Origin: Pholiota molesta | Taxonomy: Eukaryota > Basidiomycota > Agaricomycetes > Agaricales > Strophariaceae | NCBI GenBank assembly: GCA_014925825.1 | Contig: JACGCK010000055.1 | Location: 124,001-188,000, forward strand | Reading direction: 5' to 3' | DNA length: 64,000 nt | Shown here: positions 46,130 to 59,560 of the stretch, piece by piece | How positions within the stretch are numbered: the first letter of the stretch is position 1 | How the letters are laid out: every line of letters starts with the position of its first letter | Position numbers and translations under genes: made by a program | Notes under the pieces: model-generated | What the model saw: the letters and a program-made list of their open reading frames with translations, nothing else | Database searches by the model: none | What the model was told of the DNA's origin: nothing

Positions 46130-49100
46130 GAAAGCTTGTAGCCCATTTCTATTATGACTAGAATACAGAAAAGCGAGCTATTTGTTGTGTTTTATGCGTT
46201 ATTGAGCACAAAGAGTTCATGTTTCTACAGTCTCAAAATTGCGAACTTCATCTGCGCAGCGGTTCAGTACCCCCGCTATTTACACACCCACCAATCCCTG
46301 ACCCGGTAGGTCGTACTCCTATATCGTAAAATCATAGGGAAATGGCACTAGACTGCTCAATCCATGCAATGCTCCGAACCTAAGCCTTCAGCGAATGCAT
46401 CTTCTTGCAGGCGGAAAGTTCAAGCGCGCCATCTTCGCTGGCAACGCAGCCGAGAGGACCCTTGATGGCACTAACAATGGTGTTTTACGTCGTTTTTTTC
46501 AGGTCCCCGTGCGATGCGCAATGGACTGGAAACGCGAAACGGGGCGGGAGGAGAGGGTCATGCTCGGTACGGCTATCCCTGTCTGGCCCCGTCTGGCCGC
46601 TCCAAATTTCTGGTGTCTAATAGAGTACTATTGGGGCTATGTATTATCTTATTTCTGAGGCTTCCAATTGAATTTGCAGGAAAGCACAAGCTCTGAGAGT
46701 CGATTGATGGAATCTTGATGACTCGCCGTCGTCTTGTACATCCCGCCGCATCGCGGTCGCAGCACTAAAGAAAACATGCTAGTACTAGATATATGTATGT
46801 AATAAGCGACCCTGATATATTATCGATACTTTTTCTGCGTTTCAATTGACGAATTGGGAGAGGAGGAGCGTGTTACAGGAGTGATGAATTTCCCAACGCT
46901 CGTCTCTGTGTTCAACCGGAATTGAAACCCCAATTTATAGTAGATGAGGCACAACTACCCATAGCCACCGCCTTTTAATGTGTTATACTCATACAGCGCA
47001 CGGTGTTGAGAACGTGTGTATTGCGGCACATTCATGCGGGCGCCTAAACCGATGGCACGGTACGCACAGCGCTTAGCCTCGTTCGCTCGCGGCGAAAAGC
47101 CGCCAATGGTTTCTTTAAGTATGCTCCTCTCTACTTCCATCCATAAGGGAAAAAACAATTCAAATTTGACGGTTAGAATCTGAACGAAAATGATAACCAT
47201 TTGCTATCGCAATTTACCAAACTCCTCATGATTTCCAGAAGGTAAATCTGTTCAACTATCGATACTACATTGTATTCCTGTATATTCGATCTCCCGGGGC
47301 TCTTCAAGGTTTTTAATAACAGGGAAATGGCAAAAACGCATGGAAAGTGCTATCCACGAGCGCCTGTTACATTGCAGAATGTTGTAACGGCCTAGCCTGT
47401 TTGGTTATTGTTTTCCAGCGTAGTCTGACAGAAAGCGACCATTTCTTTCGCTTTTGAGTGGGATTTCGGAATGGAGAATGGGGTAGTTGTATCAACGATT
47501 ATTCAGAACGGTTGTAATTTTGATTCTGTTTCAATCTCCTTGCGACGATACGAATAGTATATGTTCATTATTGCGCAGGGTATGAGAGGAGAAGAACATT
47601 TATTTTTAAGGAGAATAATATTCTACTCCGGAACGCAGAGCATGCAAATCGGACACAAATGATGTCATGTTGATTCAGCCGCTCGCAACGCTTCAACCTC
47701 GCATGTATGCTCATAAATGATATCTGTGCACTTGCCATATCTTCTATCTGGAACGCGCGATTCATGCAAATTTGTTTTAATCGGCATGAGCACTCCCGTA
47801 TTATGTAGGTAAAACTATGATGACATTGCCGCTCGCAATGCTTCTGCGTTGCCCAGAATTACGTTTGCTGTACATTATTACATAGCTTAAAATTTGATGA
47901 GATTCCCGCTCGCAACGCTTCAACCCTGCTCGAAATTACCGTGCCTATCATGATGGATTCCGCTCTTATGTTGAAGTTTCAGCCAGTGTAATGCTCCAGC
48001 AAAGATTTAATTGGTGTATACACAAGCAATAGCTTGCCAGGCAAGCAGCAGTGCGAGGCACTCATTTACTTGGATTGTTCAATAGACTTTGTACTACTTG
48101 GTAGTATATTTTGCAGTGCTTCCAATGACGTTAGAAGGAAGATGCGGCTATTTTGGATTTATGACGGTGATGAGGGGATGGAGGCAATGGTCTAGAATCC
48201 ATTGTTTCGACATTGTTCACTGAGATTTATCCCTGAGCGATGATTTTGCAGGGGTCGGGTAGCAGTAGTCCGGGTCTAGGGATTGTCAATAGTAATGCCT
48301 GTAGATTTGCCGTGCATTCCAATTTTTTAAGATCGGAGAAGCAGTGATGGGGACGTGGAAGGATTGGTCCGGCTTGGCATCTGCGAGTATAAAGACTGGA
48401 AGCTTTTCGAAGGAATCCATCCCATTCCAACCCGTTGTAATGCGATTTTCTATTCCCGTTTCCTGTCCAGACTCCATGGCCCTATCCTCACGGTTCACTA
48501 CATCCTATGTGAGTACTCTAGCCCTATCTTGTTTGTTTTTCAAGTGTGTACTGATAAAGGTTACTATCTCTAGCTTCGATCATCATGTCCAATTTAGGCG
48601 CCCATTTGGCGCCCAAGATGGCTTCTGCTCGCCCTCGCCCATATTCACTTCGCTTCTACAGTTCTAATTTTGCTTGTAAGCTATCTCTGACTATGCCTAA
48701 ATGCTCCAGCCTCGCTAGTTTCTGACATATCATTCAAATTTGACTTGTAGACTCCCTGCCATCTCATGTTACTGGCATTGTTTCGCCATAGACTGCACAC
48801 TATGAGCCGATACATACTTATTCACGGAAAGCTCAATGCCCGACTCAGAATATTCAATGCACTTGACACACCTCATACGGAATCTCTAGTCCACAAGCGC
48901 AGCCAGGTCAAAATCACCCCTGCACGTCCTCTTCACATCCTCTTCAAAATTCTGCGAGGCCATCTGTATCACTTGATGACGACGAGCTAGTGGTGGGAAG
49001 CACGGGATGTGGCGACATCGGACCATGCTTCAAAGTTCAAATTCAATTTATGGGTTTCCCGCGAGCACTCTAATATGATGCGGCAAGTCATAATTTCTTC

Positions 49101-50160
49101 TTATATCTGCACCTGGTACTCACTTGGTGCTTAGATTTGTCCCCAATTTTAAAATTGATTTTCCGACTTCCCGCAGCCGTCAACACAAGACTGATTTTGC
49201 CATTGATATAAAATCTTATCACCTCGTCTGTTGCTGCCACCTTGGTGTTATTTTTGAAAGTTTGGATTGCCTGATATGGTAATGGACATCATATGGTATG
49301 TGATTGATTCCAAATGTATCATGTCGTTGCGGTACTAATTGGGTGGCTTGTATTCTAATTAGATTTAGATTTTTGGGCACTCTATTGAAATCAGATGTAT
49401 GGATTTCCCGCGAGAATGCCGGTCTCTGTGCAAGTGAAGTGGTCCAAATCACTCTTCCAGTCCAATTCTGACGTTTTGTAACACAGGTGTTCTCGTAAAG
49501 TGTGCGAGTGTAGATGTTAGACTACGAGTGAGTGATTCTGATTTGGTTTGAGAACTTGTGCTTACCGTGCCATTGCCAGGACTTGTCGTTTCTTCTGTGT
49601 TTTGTACGAATCATATACAGTTCTCGCGGTAAGTGATTCATAATTGCAAAGTCGTCTAAAAAAGTCGTCTAATTTGACTTTTGGCCTTGCAGATAAAAAT
49701 AACCATGTATCTGAGTTGCGATCCCTTGCATTTCCGTGCAAGTCATTTTCACATCTGCCCAGTGAGTATTCTATTGAAATTCTCGAAAACGAGTCTAATA
49801 GTATTTTTGAAGAATATTGCGAAGCACACAAACCCAACTGCCAATGTTCCTTCGCAAACAAGATTGTAGGGTTCAATAAGATTTCATTGCAGACTACTGA
49901 TTGGATTTACAGAGTACGTAGTATAGGTAGGTAGCTGCAGTGGCCTTGCCCCTTGGGGAGGGCTACACTCTTACATAGGTAGATAGTTGCGGGGTGTGGA
50001 TGGCTTGCCCTTCGGGGTGGGCTAACCTCTGCGCGCACGGCACCAGAACCCGATTGCCCGCTGTGACCTACGCTCATTTTGAAAAAACCTACCCCCGTTT
50101 AGGCAATTTCACAACCCAAAACCACTCTTTTCACTCCGCATTTACAGCTAAAAAGACGTC
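46130..50160. other. Unassigned AT-richer part of unit 2
   Basis: Homologous to 37.1-41.2 kb and, from about 46360 on, nearly identical to unit 3. It contains the same 87-codon plus-strand frame (46395-46658), the CTCGCAA..GCTTC words (47685-47925) and the splice-like sites. No gene is recognised. Confidence 0.4.
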
Positions 50161-50189
50161 ATCAGCACATAAAGATCACGCACCGACAG

Positions 50190-52661
50190 ATCTCGGCTCG
50201 ACCATCGCCTCCTCCACCAAGCAAGACCCACCTCCGACCCTCAGTCCTCCCACCTCAGTCACCTCACACCAGTTCGCAATCCGACACAACGACCCCAACA
50301 GCGCCGCCGTATATCAATACGACTTGTACAGGCCGTGTCCACGATCTGCGCGAACCGCAGAAGCTGCTCCGTCAGCGCCGACGCGGGAGCGCGGAGGCGT
50401 CGCGGACGTCTCGGAGGGGGCATGTCCGGGTCTCTGTGCCGACGCGCGGCGCGGAGCTTTGGGCGGCGGTCTGAGAGGTAGCGGACGAGGGTTTCGATGG
50501 ATTGATTGAGTTCGCCTGGAAAGGATAATTATCAGCTCATGACAGAAAAAAAATGTGCAAGAGTACGACGCATACCGTGCAGTGCGCCTTTCCGCCGCGT
50601 CGTAATCGACGCCGTATCGTCCTCCTTCGCACCACCAGGTAAAACATCCCTAGCCCGGCGCGCCTCAGCCTCCCACCCACCGACCCGGTGCCCGTAACCA
50701 TACTATCAAAAATCTCCGCCGGAGACCTCTCCTGCGAGCCATGTGTTGACGCATTATCCTTGCCGTGCTCCTGCGAGGACTTCGTAGACGCGCGGTCATC
50801 TTCCGAATTCACAATGGGCGCTGAACCGCCGTAGAGCGGTATCCACGCCTCTTGTGGGACGGACAAGCGGCCTGCGACGGGCTCCGGGTAGAGGGCGACG
50901 ACTTTCGCGGGGTTGAAGTCGAGGTCGATGAACGTGTCGATGGCGTCGTCGAAGTTGGATGCCCGGAACTGCGAGACCGCGTTCAGGGCGCGGATGCGTA
51001 TTCGGCGTTGATCCTTGATCAAATGGTAAGTGTGATTGTTGTTGATATATGCATTAGGATTACCTTGTCAGGAATCGCAGCCTCGTCAAGAGTGTCTAAT
51101 AACGCGAGTGCATCGGAATATTGGCCGGCGAGCACGAGCTCATCCAATTGATCCGACCACGGTTTCATAGTGAAGCGCCATATCGAGCTTCCTTCGCTTG
51201 CTGCCGTCGTTTTGTCTACAGGGGTAGTGACAACGTATAGCGGAGATTTGTTTGTGTTGGAAGGCGTCATAAGCCGGATGAGGGCGTTCTTGATTGCAGT
51301 AGTTTCGCTGGCATTGAAGGGGAACGGCAGTCTTTGGATTATTTGCAAGGATAGTGAAGATTGGACTTGGATCACTGATGTTGGGATGAACGAAGGTTGT
51401 GTGGCACTGAATGCTGCTAATGAAGGTTCTGCCTGCGGAACTGTACCAGCAGGTAACACCGAAAATATGTAAGGATTCACGAAGGCTGATCCAGCACTAT
51501 TAATTCCATATATGATTATGATATTTACACCACATACCTATCTCTTCTGGTAACGAAGGCCATTCGATCGTTGTAGGCCGGGAAAGTTTGCCATCTGGAC
51601 CGACAAAGAAACCCTGACCTAGCGACGACGCAACTTAAGATACAACAATAGAAATAAAACTCAGAAACTCACCATCCTTAGCTATCAGCACTTCCGTTCC
51701 TCCCAGACGGGCAGCAGCAGGCTTGGCTTTAGCCCCAAGACCCAGAGTCATATAACCTGTCAGACCAGTGAGGGCATTCATCGCGCTTCCTGAGCCGGCT
51801 GCCGGAAGAGGTGTCACAATATCCGCTGCTGACATCGTCGGAATAGAAAACATTGCATATTCAGTGGGCGAGTACGCGAAACACGCTGTATCTTTGTCGA
51901 GGAAGATGATACTTCGAGCTGAATGAGGCAATGGAGCTTCCTGGGATCCGGCACTCAGTTGGTGCTTTTGGACGGAAGACTATCGAAGCTTACCTTCACC
52001 GCCTGAAATTCTCCGTCTTTCCATGAGTACAGTACAGCTCTGCGACGGCAGCCGATGAGCAGTTGGGTAACGAGGGTTGGAATGGGTTGCGTGCGTTTGA
52101 ATTCTACATCCGAGTCAGCGGATGATTGGTTCGGTGGTATCTGGACATTCTCGATATATGAGTGCACAGCAAAAGAAAAGGCTGCTTTGGCTTTGAGTAG
52201 CGGCGTTGCAGGCGATAGAGAAGGTAGCGGAAAGAGCGTAACTGTCATCTCTGCACGGAATTCAATAGACAAATCGCAGGTGATCAGAGAGGCTTCCAAC
52301 CTGAAAGAACAACCAAGGAGTTGACATCCTTGACAAATCCTAGTTGTTCTATAGAGCGCCTCGCAAGTCCCTTCTTCACTTCGACCAATTCCAGAGAGTC
52401 AGAGTCTCCTTTGCCATCGTCTGTGGGGTAGCAACCGCGTTAGCTTCTGGCCTTCGGAGAAACATCAAAGTTGGCTCACTTAGGCCATAGACATGCAGGT
52501 TTCCAGTCGAACTTCCAAGATAGAGTCGATCCGCTATAAAATATAGTGTCAGAGTGAAGGACAGAATACTAATAGACCAAATAATTACCTATGACAGTTA
52601 ATGAGTCGAACTTCTCCTTGAGACCAGAAAGTACCACTTTCGGAGGGGTAAACGGGGCCAT
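50190..52661 (-). pseudogene. Truncated VPS39 copy 3, frameshifted
   Basis: It starts at the same Met as the complete gene (ATG at 52661) and keeps exons 1-7 and most of exon 8 with introns in place. A one-base deletion in an A-run in exon 8 (near 50641, GGTAAAAC against GGTAAAAAC in copy 4) shifts the frame. Exon 9 (about 50210-50515) has several small deletions compared with copies 1 and 4. It ends near exon 10 like copy 4. This copy is best read as decaying. Confidence 0.8.
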
Positions 52662-52790
52662 AAGAACGATGGTATGATCAAGCTCTCATATCATTATCGT
52701 TTACAAGGTCGTCAGAGCAGTTGCAGTTGTCGCGGACGGCAACGAGGCCTGGACATTGGACGGCCCCAAGACGACCTGGATCGAGGATGG

Positions 52791-52799
52791 GTCACGTGA
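52791..52799. promoter_or_regulatory. Conserved CACGTG (E-box) site, unit 3
   Basis: GTCACGTGA at the same relative place; the flanks (GGATGGGTCACGTGAATGAA) equal unit 1. Confidence 0.5.
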
Positions 52800-53069
52800 A
52801 TGAACTCTTGCTACCAAACTCTTACTGCGTTAACTCTCCCCTTCCCTCTACCGGCGTTGCGTGAGCAGGCTCTGGTATTCTGCATCTCATTGTTACGCGG
52901 ATTACAAATACTCGCGTATTCGTCCATCTCTCCCTTCGCTTCCGTTCTCCATCTCTCCGAGTCCGTCATCCCGCGCCGCCGTCCGTTCCGGCCCCCCGCA
53001 CCTTTCCGCCGCCAGACAGCGCGCGACTCACATCCCCGACCGCAACCTCCGGCCAACGGAGTGTGTACT

Positions 53070-53672
53070 ATGACCTACGATAGCCACGGGAATTCATCCC
53101 TCGCAGCCCACGACGACCATCGAACGCGCCTCTACGAGGAAGCGATCAAGTATTATCTTATCGGGTACGCTGCCCGGACTACTCACCAGCATTCTCTGGA
53201 TAGTAACGACGACCGCTGCGGGCGCTGTCCTCCACCACACAGGGAGCAATGAGCACTACGGCATTTAAGCGCACTGTGTCAGTTGCGAGCTCTCACACTC
53301 ACCAATGTGCTCGTCGCAGCCGACATCAACACCGAGCTCACCTCTGCCACCCGCCAACATAGATCATCCAGGACACGCCAGCGCACACTCTCTGGACAGC
53401 AACGCGACGGCGGCCGACACCGTCCTGCACGACACGGGCGCCGATGGCCCCGACGACTAAGCCGGCCGTGTAAGCTACGAGTTCAGCGACTCACCAGCGT
53501 GCTCGGAACAGTCCCACGGCGCCAACTTCAACATCCCGCTTACCTTTGGCGACATCGGCCAACCAGGACGCGACACCGAATACCCAGCGATGGAAACACG
53601 GTGTCAACGCGTCAACGCTTTACGGGCGGCGTATACCTTGCGCAGCAGATCACGCTCGCAGCCGCGAGCTAG
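53070..53672 (+). pseudogene. Divergent hypothetical gene, unit 3, broken
   Basis: The opening at ATG 53070 has the same RLY(E)EAIKYYLIG core and a good GTACGC donor. Further on, a stop falls in the DD.AGRVSYEFSDS piece near 53458, and the FNIPLTFG piece is shortened. Family not recognised; decayed. Confidence 0.45.
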
Positions 53673-54234
53673 ACAACGCGGCGACGACACGACGACCCTA
53701 CTGCCGCAGAGTACGCCGCGCACGATATATGGACACCGGAGCAGAGACAGCAACGAGACAATGACGCTGGGACACGGACGTACTCACGGGGTGGCTTGGA
53801 CAACAACAGCTCGTCTCGCGAGGGGGTAGAGGACGCGAGCAACGGTGCGTACCTGCGGAAAAACGTCGGCGAGTGCGGAACCGCTTCACCGTATACACAT
53901 TACTCGCGGCGATATAGCCTTGTAGACGATCGCGCCGCCGTTCGTTCCGCGCCGAGCCGCGGGATCTCGAGCAGTTACGGACAAGTCGCCTGCAACACGC
54001 GGCAGCCGGGAGACATGGAGACGCGGGTCAGCAACGCGGTGCCTTCGAGGGAGATGGGCAATGACGGGGCGCAGCGCAGCGCGAGGGTATCAGTAAACGC
54101 GGCGCCGATTCGCGGGTCTGCCTGCCCGCAAAGTCAGAGCGCGCCGACTTCGTGCGGCATGCATACGAGTGCGCGGAGGGCCTGCGGGATGGCCCATGAA
54201 CGACGATGCGAACAGTTGATCTGAAGATCCGCCT

Positions 54235-55235
54235 ATCCGTTCCATTTACCAACGACGACGACGAACACGAGCGAGAGGGCCGATGTGGTGAGGGCGAGGA
54301 CGGGCATCCTTGCTGCCTCGCAATATCGGTGAGCACAGTCGTTGGAACGTGAATGCCTGGCTTTATCTCGTTGACCCAGTCGCGCAAGGGCACGGCCCCG
54401 ACGTATCGCGCATCATGGGCGAGGACGAAGGGTTCAGGCGCTGTGGGTAGCGGTCAGCAATATCACAGCTACAGAAACCCACTTACTACGCATCCCGGAT
54501 GAGCAAAGGGCTATCTGCGGAGGGAATATTGCATTAGTGCGGTGCGTATTCGACGCTGAAGGACACGCGCTCACGTCATCTCGTGAGTAGATGTCTGTTG
54601 CCCGACGCTGTCCAGAATGTGACGGCGTGCGCAGGCGGCTATGAACGGCTGCGTGCTGTAGTCGACGTAAGGTGCGACGGGTTGGCGACCGAAGGGATGA
54701 AGGCGAGGACGGCATCGTTGCTGCCTCGCGATATGGGTGAGTATGGTCATCAAAACATGAATAGCTTTTATTTACCCTGTTTTTGTCCAGCGCCGAAGCT
54801 CGCTGACCCCGTCGCGCAAGGGCACGGCGCCAACGTATCGTGCATCATCGGCGACGACGAAGGGGCTGTCAAGCGCTATGAGTGGCTGTAAGCAATACCA
54901 TGGCTGCAGACACGAACAGTAACCTACTTAGTACGCGTTCCAGGCGAGCGTTGAAGCTCGAAGGGCTATCTGCGGAGGAGGATTACATCTTAGTACGGTG
55001 CGTATGCCCACTTGAGAGGCGCGCTCACTTTATCGCATAGGTGCCTGTTGCCCGACGGTATGTCGTACTTGTACGCGCCATGGAATGCGATGCCGTTCGC
55101 AGGCGGCTATGTAGCCGACGCAAGGTAAGATGCATTAATGATCAGGTGTTTAACTTAGAACCGACAATAGCTCACTATTAGGACAGGCGCACCGTCGTCA
55201 TGGACGAGTGGAGGAGGGCAGCGTTGACCAGGTTT
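54235..55235 (-). pseudogene. Minus-strand gene-like segment, unit 3
   Basis: It has the doubled exon-like layout seen in unit 1. The inner piece retains (A)NDARYVGAVPLRD-type coding with a small deletion, and the outer block is close to units 1 and 2. The TATA motif lies at 55343-55350. Confidence 0.4.
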
Positions 55236-55519
55236 TAGCAGAATTGTTGAGCTCGGTGAGATAGAGTGAGAAGGGAGAAGAACAGGAGAGGAGAGCAGAG
55301 GAGAGGAAAGCGGGATGAGGAAATGAGAGGAACATCCGTAGGCTTATATACTGCTTTAGTAGACGTGTACGTACATAGAATTAAAAATGGTGGTTTCGGG
55401 AATACCTCGTCCAGGGTCCGCGTACGCTAAGCGAATCGCGATCTATATCTCCTCCTCCGTTTGCTCGTCCGCGCCCGTTGCTTATCCTTGCCTATATCTG
55501 GCGGAGCATACTAGTTATC

Positions 55520-58500
55520 AATAAGAAAGCTTGTAGCCCATTTTTATTATGACTAGAGTACAGAAAAGCGAGCTATTTGTTGTGTTTTATGCGTTATTGA
55601 GCACAAAGAGTTCATGGTTCTACATTTTCAAAATTGCAAACTTCATCTGCGCAGCGGTTCAGTACCCCCGCTACCTACACACCCAGCAATCCCTGACCCG
55701 GTAGGTTGTACTCCTATGTCGTAAAACTATAGGGAAATGGCACTAGACTGCTTAATCCATGCAATGCTCCGAACCTAAGCCTTCAGCGAATGCATCTTCT
55801 TGCAGGCGGAAAGTTCAAGCGCGCCATCTTCGCTGGCAACGCAGCCGAGAGGACCCTTGATGGCACTAACAATGGTGTTTTACGTCGTTTTTTTCAGGTC
55901 CCCGTGCGATGCGCAATGGACTGGAAACGCGAAACGGGGCGGGAGGAGAGGGTCATGCTCGGTACGGCTATCCCTGTCTGGCCCCGTCTGGCCGCTCCAA
56001 ATTTCTGGTGTCTAATAGAGTACTATTGGGGCTATGTATTATCTTATTTCTGAGGCTTCCAATTGAATTTGCAGGAAAGCACAAGCTCTGAGAGTCGATT
56101 GATGGAATCTTGATGACTCGCCGTCGTCTTGTACATCCCGCCGCATCGCGGTCGCAGCACTAAAGAAAACATGCTAGTACTAGATATATGTATGTAATAA
56201 GCGACCCTGATATATTATCGATACTTTTTCTGCGTTTCAATTGACGAATTGGGAGAGGAGGAGCGTGTTACAGGAGTGATGAATTTCCCAACGCTCGTCT
56301 CTGTGTTCAACCGGAATTGAAACCCCAATTTATAGTAGATGAGGCACAACTACCCATAGCCACCGCCTTTTAATGTGTTATACTCATACAGCGCACGGTG
56401 TTGAGAACGTGTGTATTGCGGCACATTCATGCGGGCGCCTAAACCGATGGCACGGTACGCACAGCGCTTAGCCTCGTTCGCTCGCGGCGAAAAGCCGCCA
56501 ATGGTTTCTTTAAGTATGCTCCTCTCTACTTCCATCCATAAGGGAAAAAACAATTCAAATTTGACGGTTAGAATCTGAACGAAAATGATAACCATTTGCT
56601 ATCGCAATTTACCAAACTCCTCATGATTTCCAGAAGGTAAATCTGTTCAACTATCGATACTACATTGTATTCCTGTATATTCGATCTCCCGGGGCTCTTC
56701 AAGGTTTTTAATAACAGGGAAATGGCAAAAACGCATGGAAAGTGCTATCCACGAGCGCCTGTTACATTGCAGAATGTTGTAACGGCCTAGCCTGTTTGGT
56801 TATTGTTTTCCAGCGTAGTCTGACAGAAAGCGACCATTTCTTTCGCTTTTGAGTGGGATTTCGGAATGGAGAATGGGGTAGTTGTATCAACGATTATTCA
56901 GAACGGTTGTAATTTTGATTCTGTTTCAATCTCCTTGCGACGATACGAATAGTATATGTTCATTATTGCGCAGGGTATGAGAGGAGAAGAACATTTATTT
57001 TTAAGGAGAATAATATTCTACTCCGGAACGCAGAGCATGCAAATCGGACACAAATGATGTCATGTTGATTCAGCCGCTCGCAACGCTTCAACCTCGCATG
57101 TATGCTCATAAATGATATCTGTGCACTTGCCATATCTTCTATCTGGAACGCGCGATTCATGCAAATTTGTTTTAATCGGCATGAGCACTCCCGTATTATG
57201 TAGGTAAAACTATGATGACATTGCCGCTCGCAATGCTTCTGCGTTGCCCAGAATTACGTTTGCTGTACATTATTACATAGCTTAAAATTTGATGAGATTC
57301 CCGCTCGCAACGCTTCAACCCTGCTCGAAATTACCGTGCCTATCATGATGGATTCCGCTCTTATGTTGAAGTTTCAGCCAGTGTAATGCTCCAGCAAAGA
57401 TTTAATTGGTGTATACACAAGCAATAGCTTGCCAGGCAAGCAGCAGTGCGAGGCACTCATTTACTTGGATTGTTCAATAGACTTTGTACTACTTGGTAGT
57501 ATATTTTGCAGTGCTTCCAATGACGTTAGAAGGAAGATGCGGCTATTTTGGATTTATGACGGTGATGAGGGGATGGAGGCAATGGTCTAGAATCCATTGT
57601 TTCGACATTGTTCACTGAGATTTATCCCTGAGCGATGATTTTGCAGGGGTCGGGTAGCAGTAGTCCGGGTCTAGGGATTGTCAATAGTAATGCCTGTAGA
57701 TTTGCCGTGCATTCCAATTTTTTAAGATCGGAGAAGCAGTGATGGGGACGTGGAAGGATTGGTCCGGCTTGGCATCTGCGAGTATAAAGACTGGAAGCTT
57801 TTCGAAGGAATCCATCCCATTCCAACCCGTTGTAATGCGATTTTCTATTCCCGTTTCCTGTCCAGACTCCATGGCCCTATCCTCACGGTTCACTACATCC
57901 TATGTGAGTACTCTAGCCCTATCTTGTTTGTTTTTCAAGTGTGTACTGATAAAGGTTACTATCTCTAGCTTCGATCATCATGTCCAATTTAGGCGCCCAT
58001 TTGGCGCCCAAGATGGCTTCTGCTCGCCCTCGCCCATATTCACTTCGCTTCTACAGTTCTAATTTTGCTTGTAAGCTATCTCTGACTATGCCTAAATGCT
58101 CCAGCCTCGCTAGTTTCTGACATATCATTCAAATTTGACTTGTAGACTCCCTGCCATCTCATGTTACTGGCATTGTTTCGCCATAGACTGCACACTATGA
58201 GCCGATACATACTTATTCACGGAAAGCTCAATGCCCGACTCAGAATATTCAATGCACTTGACACACCTCATACGGAATCTCTAGTCCACAAGCGCAGCCA
58301 GGTCAAAATCACCCCTGCACGTCCTCTTCACATCCTCTTCAAAATTCTGCGAGGCCCATCTGTATCACTTGATGACGACGAGCTAGTGGTGGGAAGCACG
58401 GGATGTGGCGACATCGGACCATGCTTCAAAGTTCAAATTCAATTTATGGGTTTCCCGCGAGCACTCTAATATGATGCGGCAAGTCATAATTTCTTCTTAT

Positions 58501-59560
58501 ATCTGCACCTGGTACTCACTTGGTGCTTAGATTTGTCCCCAATTTTAAAATTGATTTTCCGACTTCCCGCAGCCGTCAACACAAGACTGATTTTGCCATT
58601 GATATAAAATCTTATCACCTCGTCTGTTGCTGCCACCTTGGTGTTATTTTTGAAAGTTTGGATTGCCTGATATGGTAATGGACATCATATGGTATGTGAT
58701 TGATTCCAAATGTATCATGTCGTTGCGGTACTAATTGGGTGGCTTGTATTCTAATTAGATTTAGATTTTTGGGCACTCTATTGAAATCAGATGTATGGAT
58801 TTCCCGCGAGAATGCCGGTCTCTGTGCAAGTGAAGTGGTCCAAATCACTCTTCCAGTCCAATTCTGACGTTTTGTAACACAGGTGTTCTCGTAAAGTGTG
58901 CGAGTGTAGATGTTAGACTACGAGTGAGTGATTCTGATTTGGTTTGAGAACTTGTGCTTACCGTGCCATTGCCAGGACTTGTCGTTTCTTCTGTGTTTTG
59001 TACGAATCATATACAGTTCTCGCGGTAAGTGATTCATAATTGCAAAGTCGTCTAAAAAAGTCGTCTAATTTGACTTTTGGCCTTGCAGATAAAAATAACC
59101 ATGTATCTGAGTTGCGATCCCTTGCATTTCCGTGCAAGTCATTTTCACATCTGCCCAGTGAGTATTCTATTGAAATTCTCGAAAACGAGTCTAATAGTAT
59201 TTTTGAAGAATATTGCGAAGCACACAAACCCAACTGCCAATGTTCCTTCGCAAACAAGATTGTAGGGTTCAATAAGATTTCATTGCAGACTACTGATTGG
59301 ATTTACAGAGTACGTAGTATAGGTAGGTAGCTGCAGTGGCCTTGCCCCTTGGGGAGGGCTACACTCTTACATAGGTAGATAGTTGCGGGGTGTGGATGGC
59401 TTGCCCTTCGGGGTGGGCTAACCTCTGCGCGCACGGCACCAGAACCCGATTGCCCGCTGTGACCTACGCTCATTTCAAAAAACCTACCCCCGTTTAGGCA
59501 ATTTCACAACCCAAAACCACTCTTTTCACTCCGCATTTACAGCTAAAAAGACGTCATCAG
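55520..59560. other. Unassigned AT-richer part of unit 3
   Basis: Near-identical to 46.36-50.07 kb of unit 2, apart from a single base insertion near 58355 and a few end differences. No gene is recognised. Confidence 0.4.

Larger units (their letters stand above)
41271..50185. repeat. Tandem array unit 2
   Basis: This unit has the same order of parts as unit 1 but begins inside VPS39 exon 8, so its VPS39 piece is the shortest. Its right-hand 3.7 kb (about 46.36-50.07 kb) is nearly identical to unit 3 (about 55.75-59.47 kb) at an offset of 9395-9396. The left parts are clearly more diverged. Confidence 0.9.

Noticed and set aside
46395..46658. 87-codon frame repeated in units 2 and 3 and partly in unit 1
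   Set aside because: Conservation between units 2 and 3 is explained by their near identity; unit 1 has an early stop, so coding is not supported.
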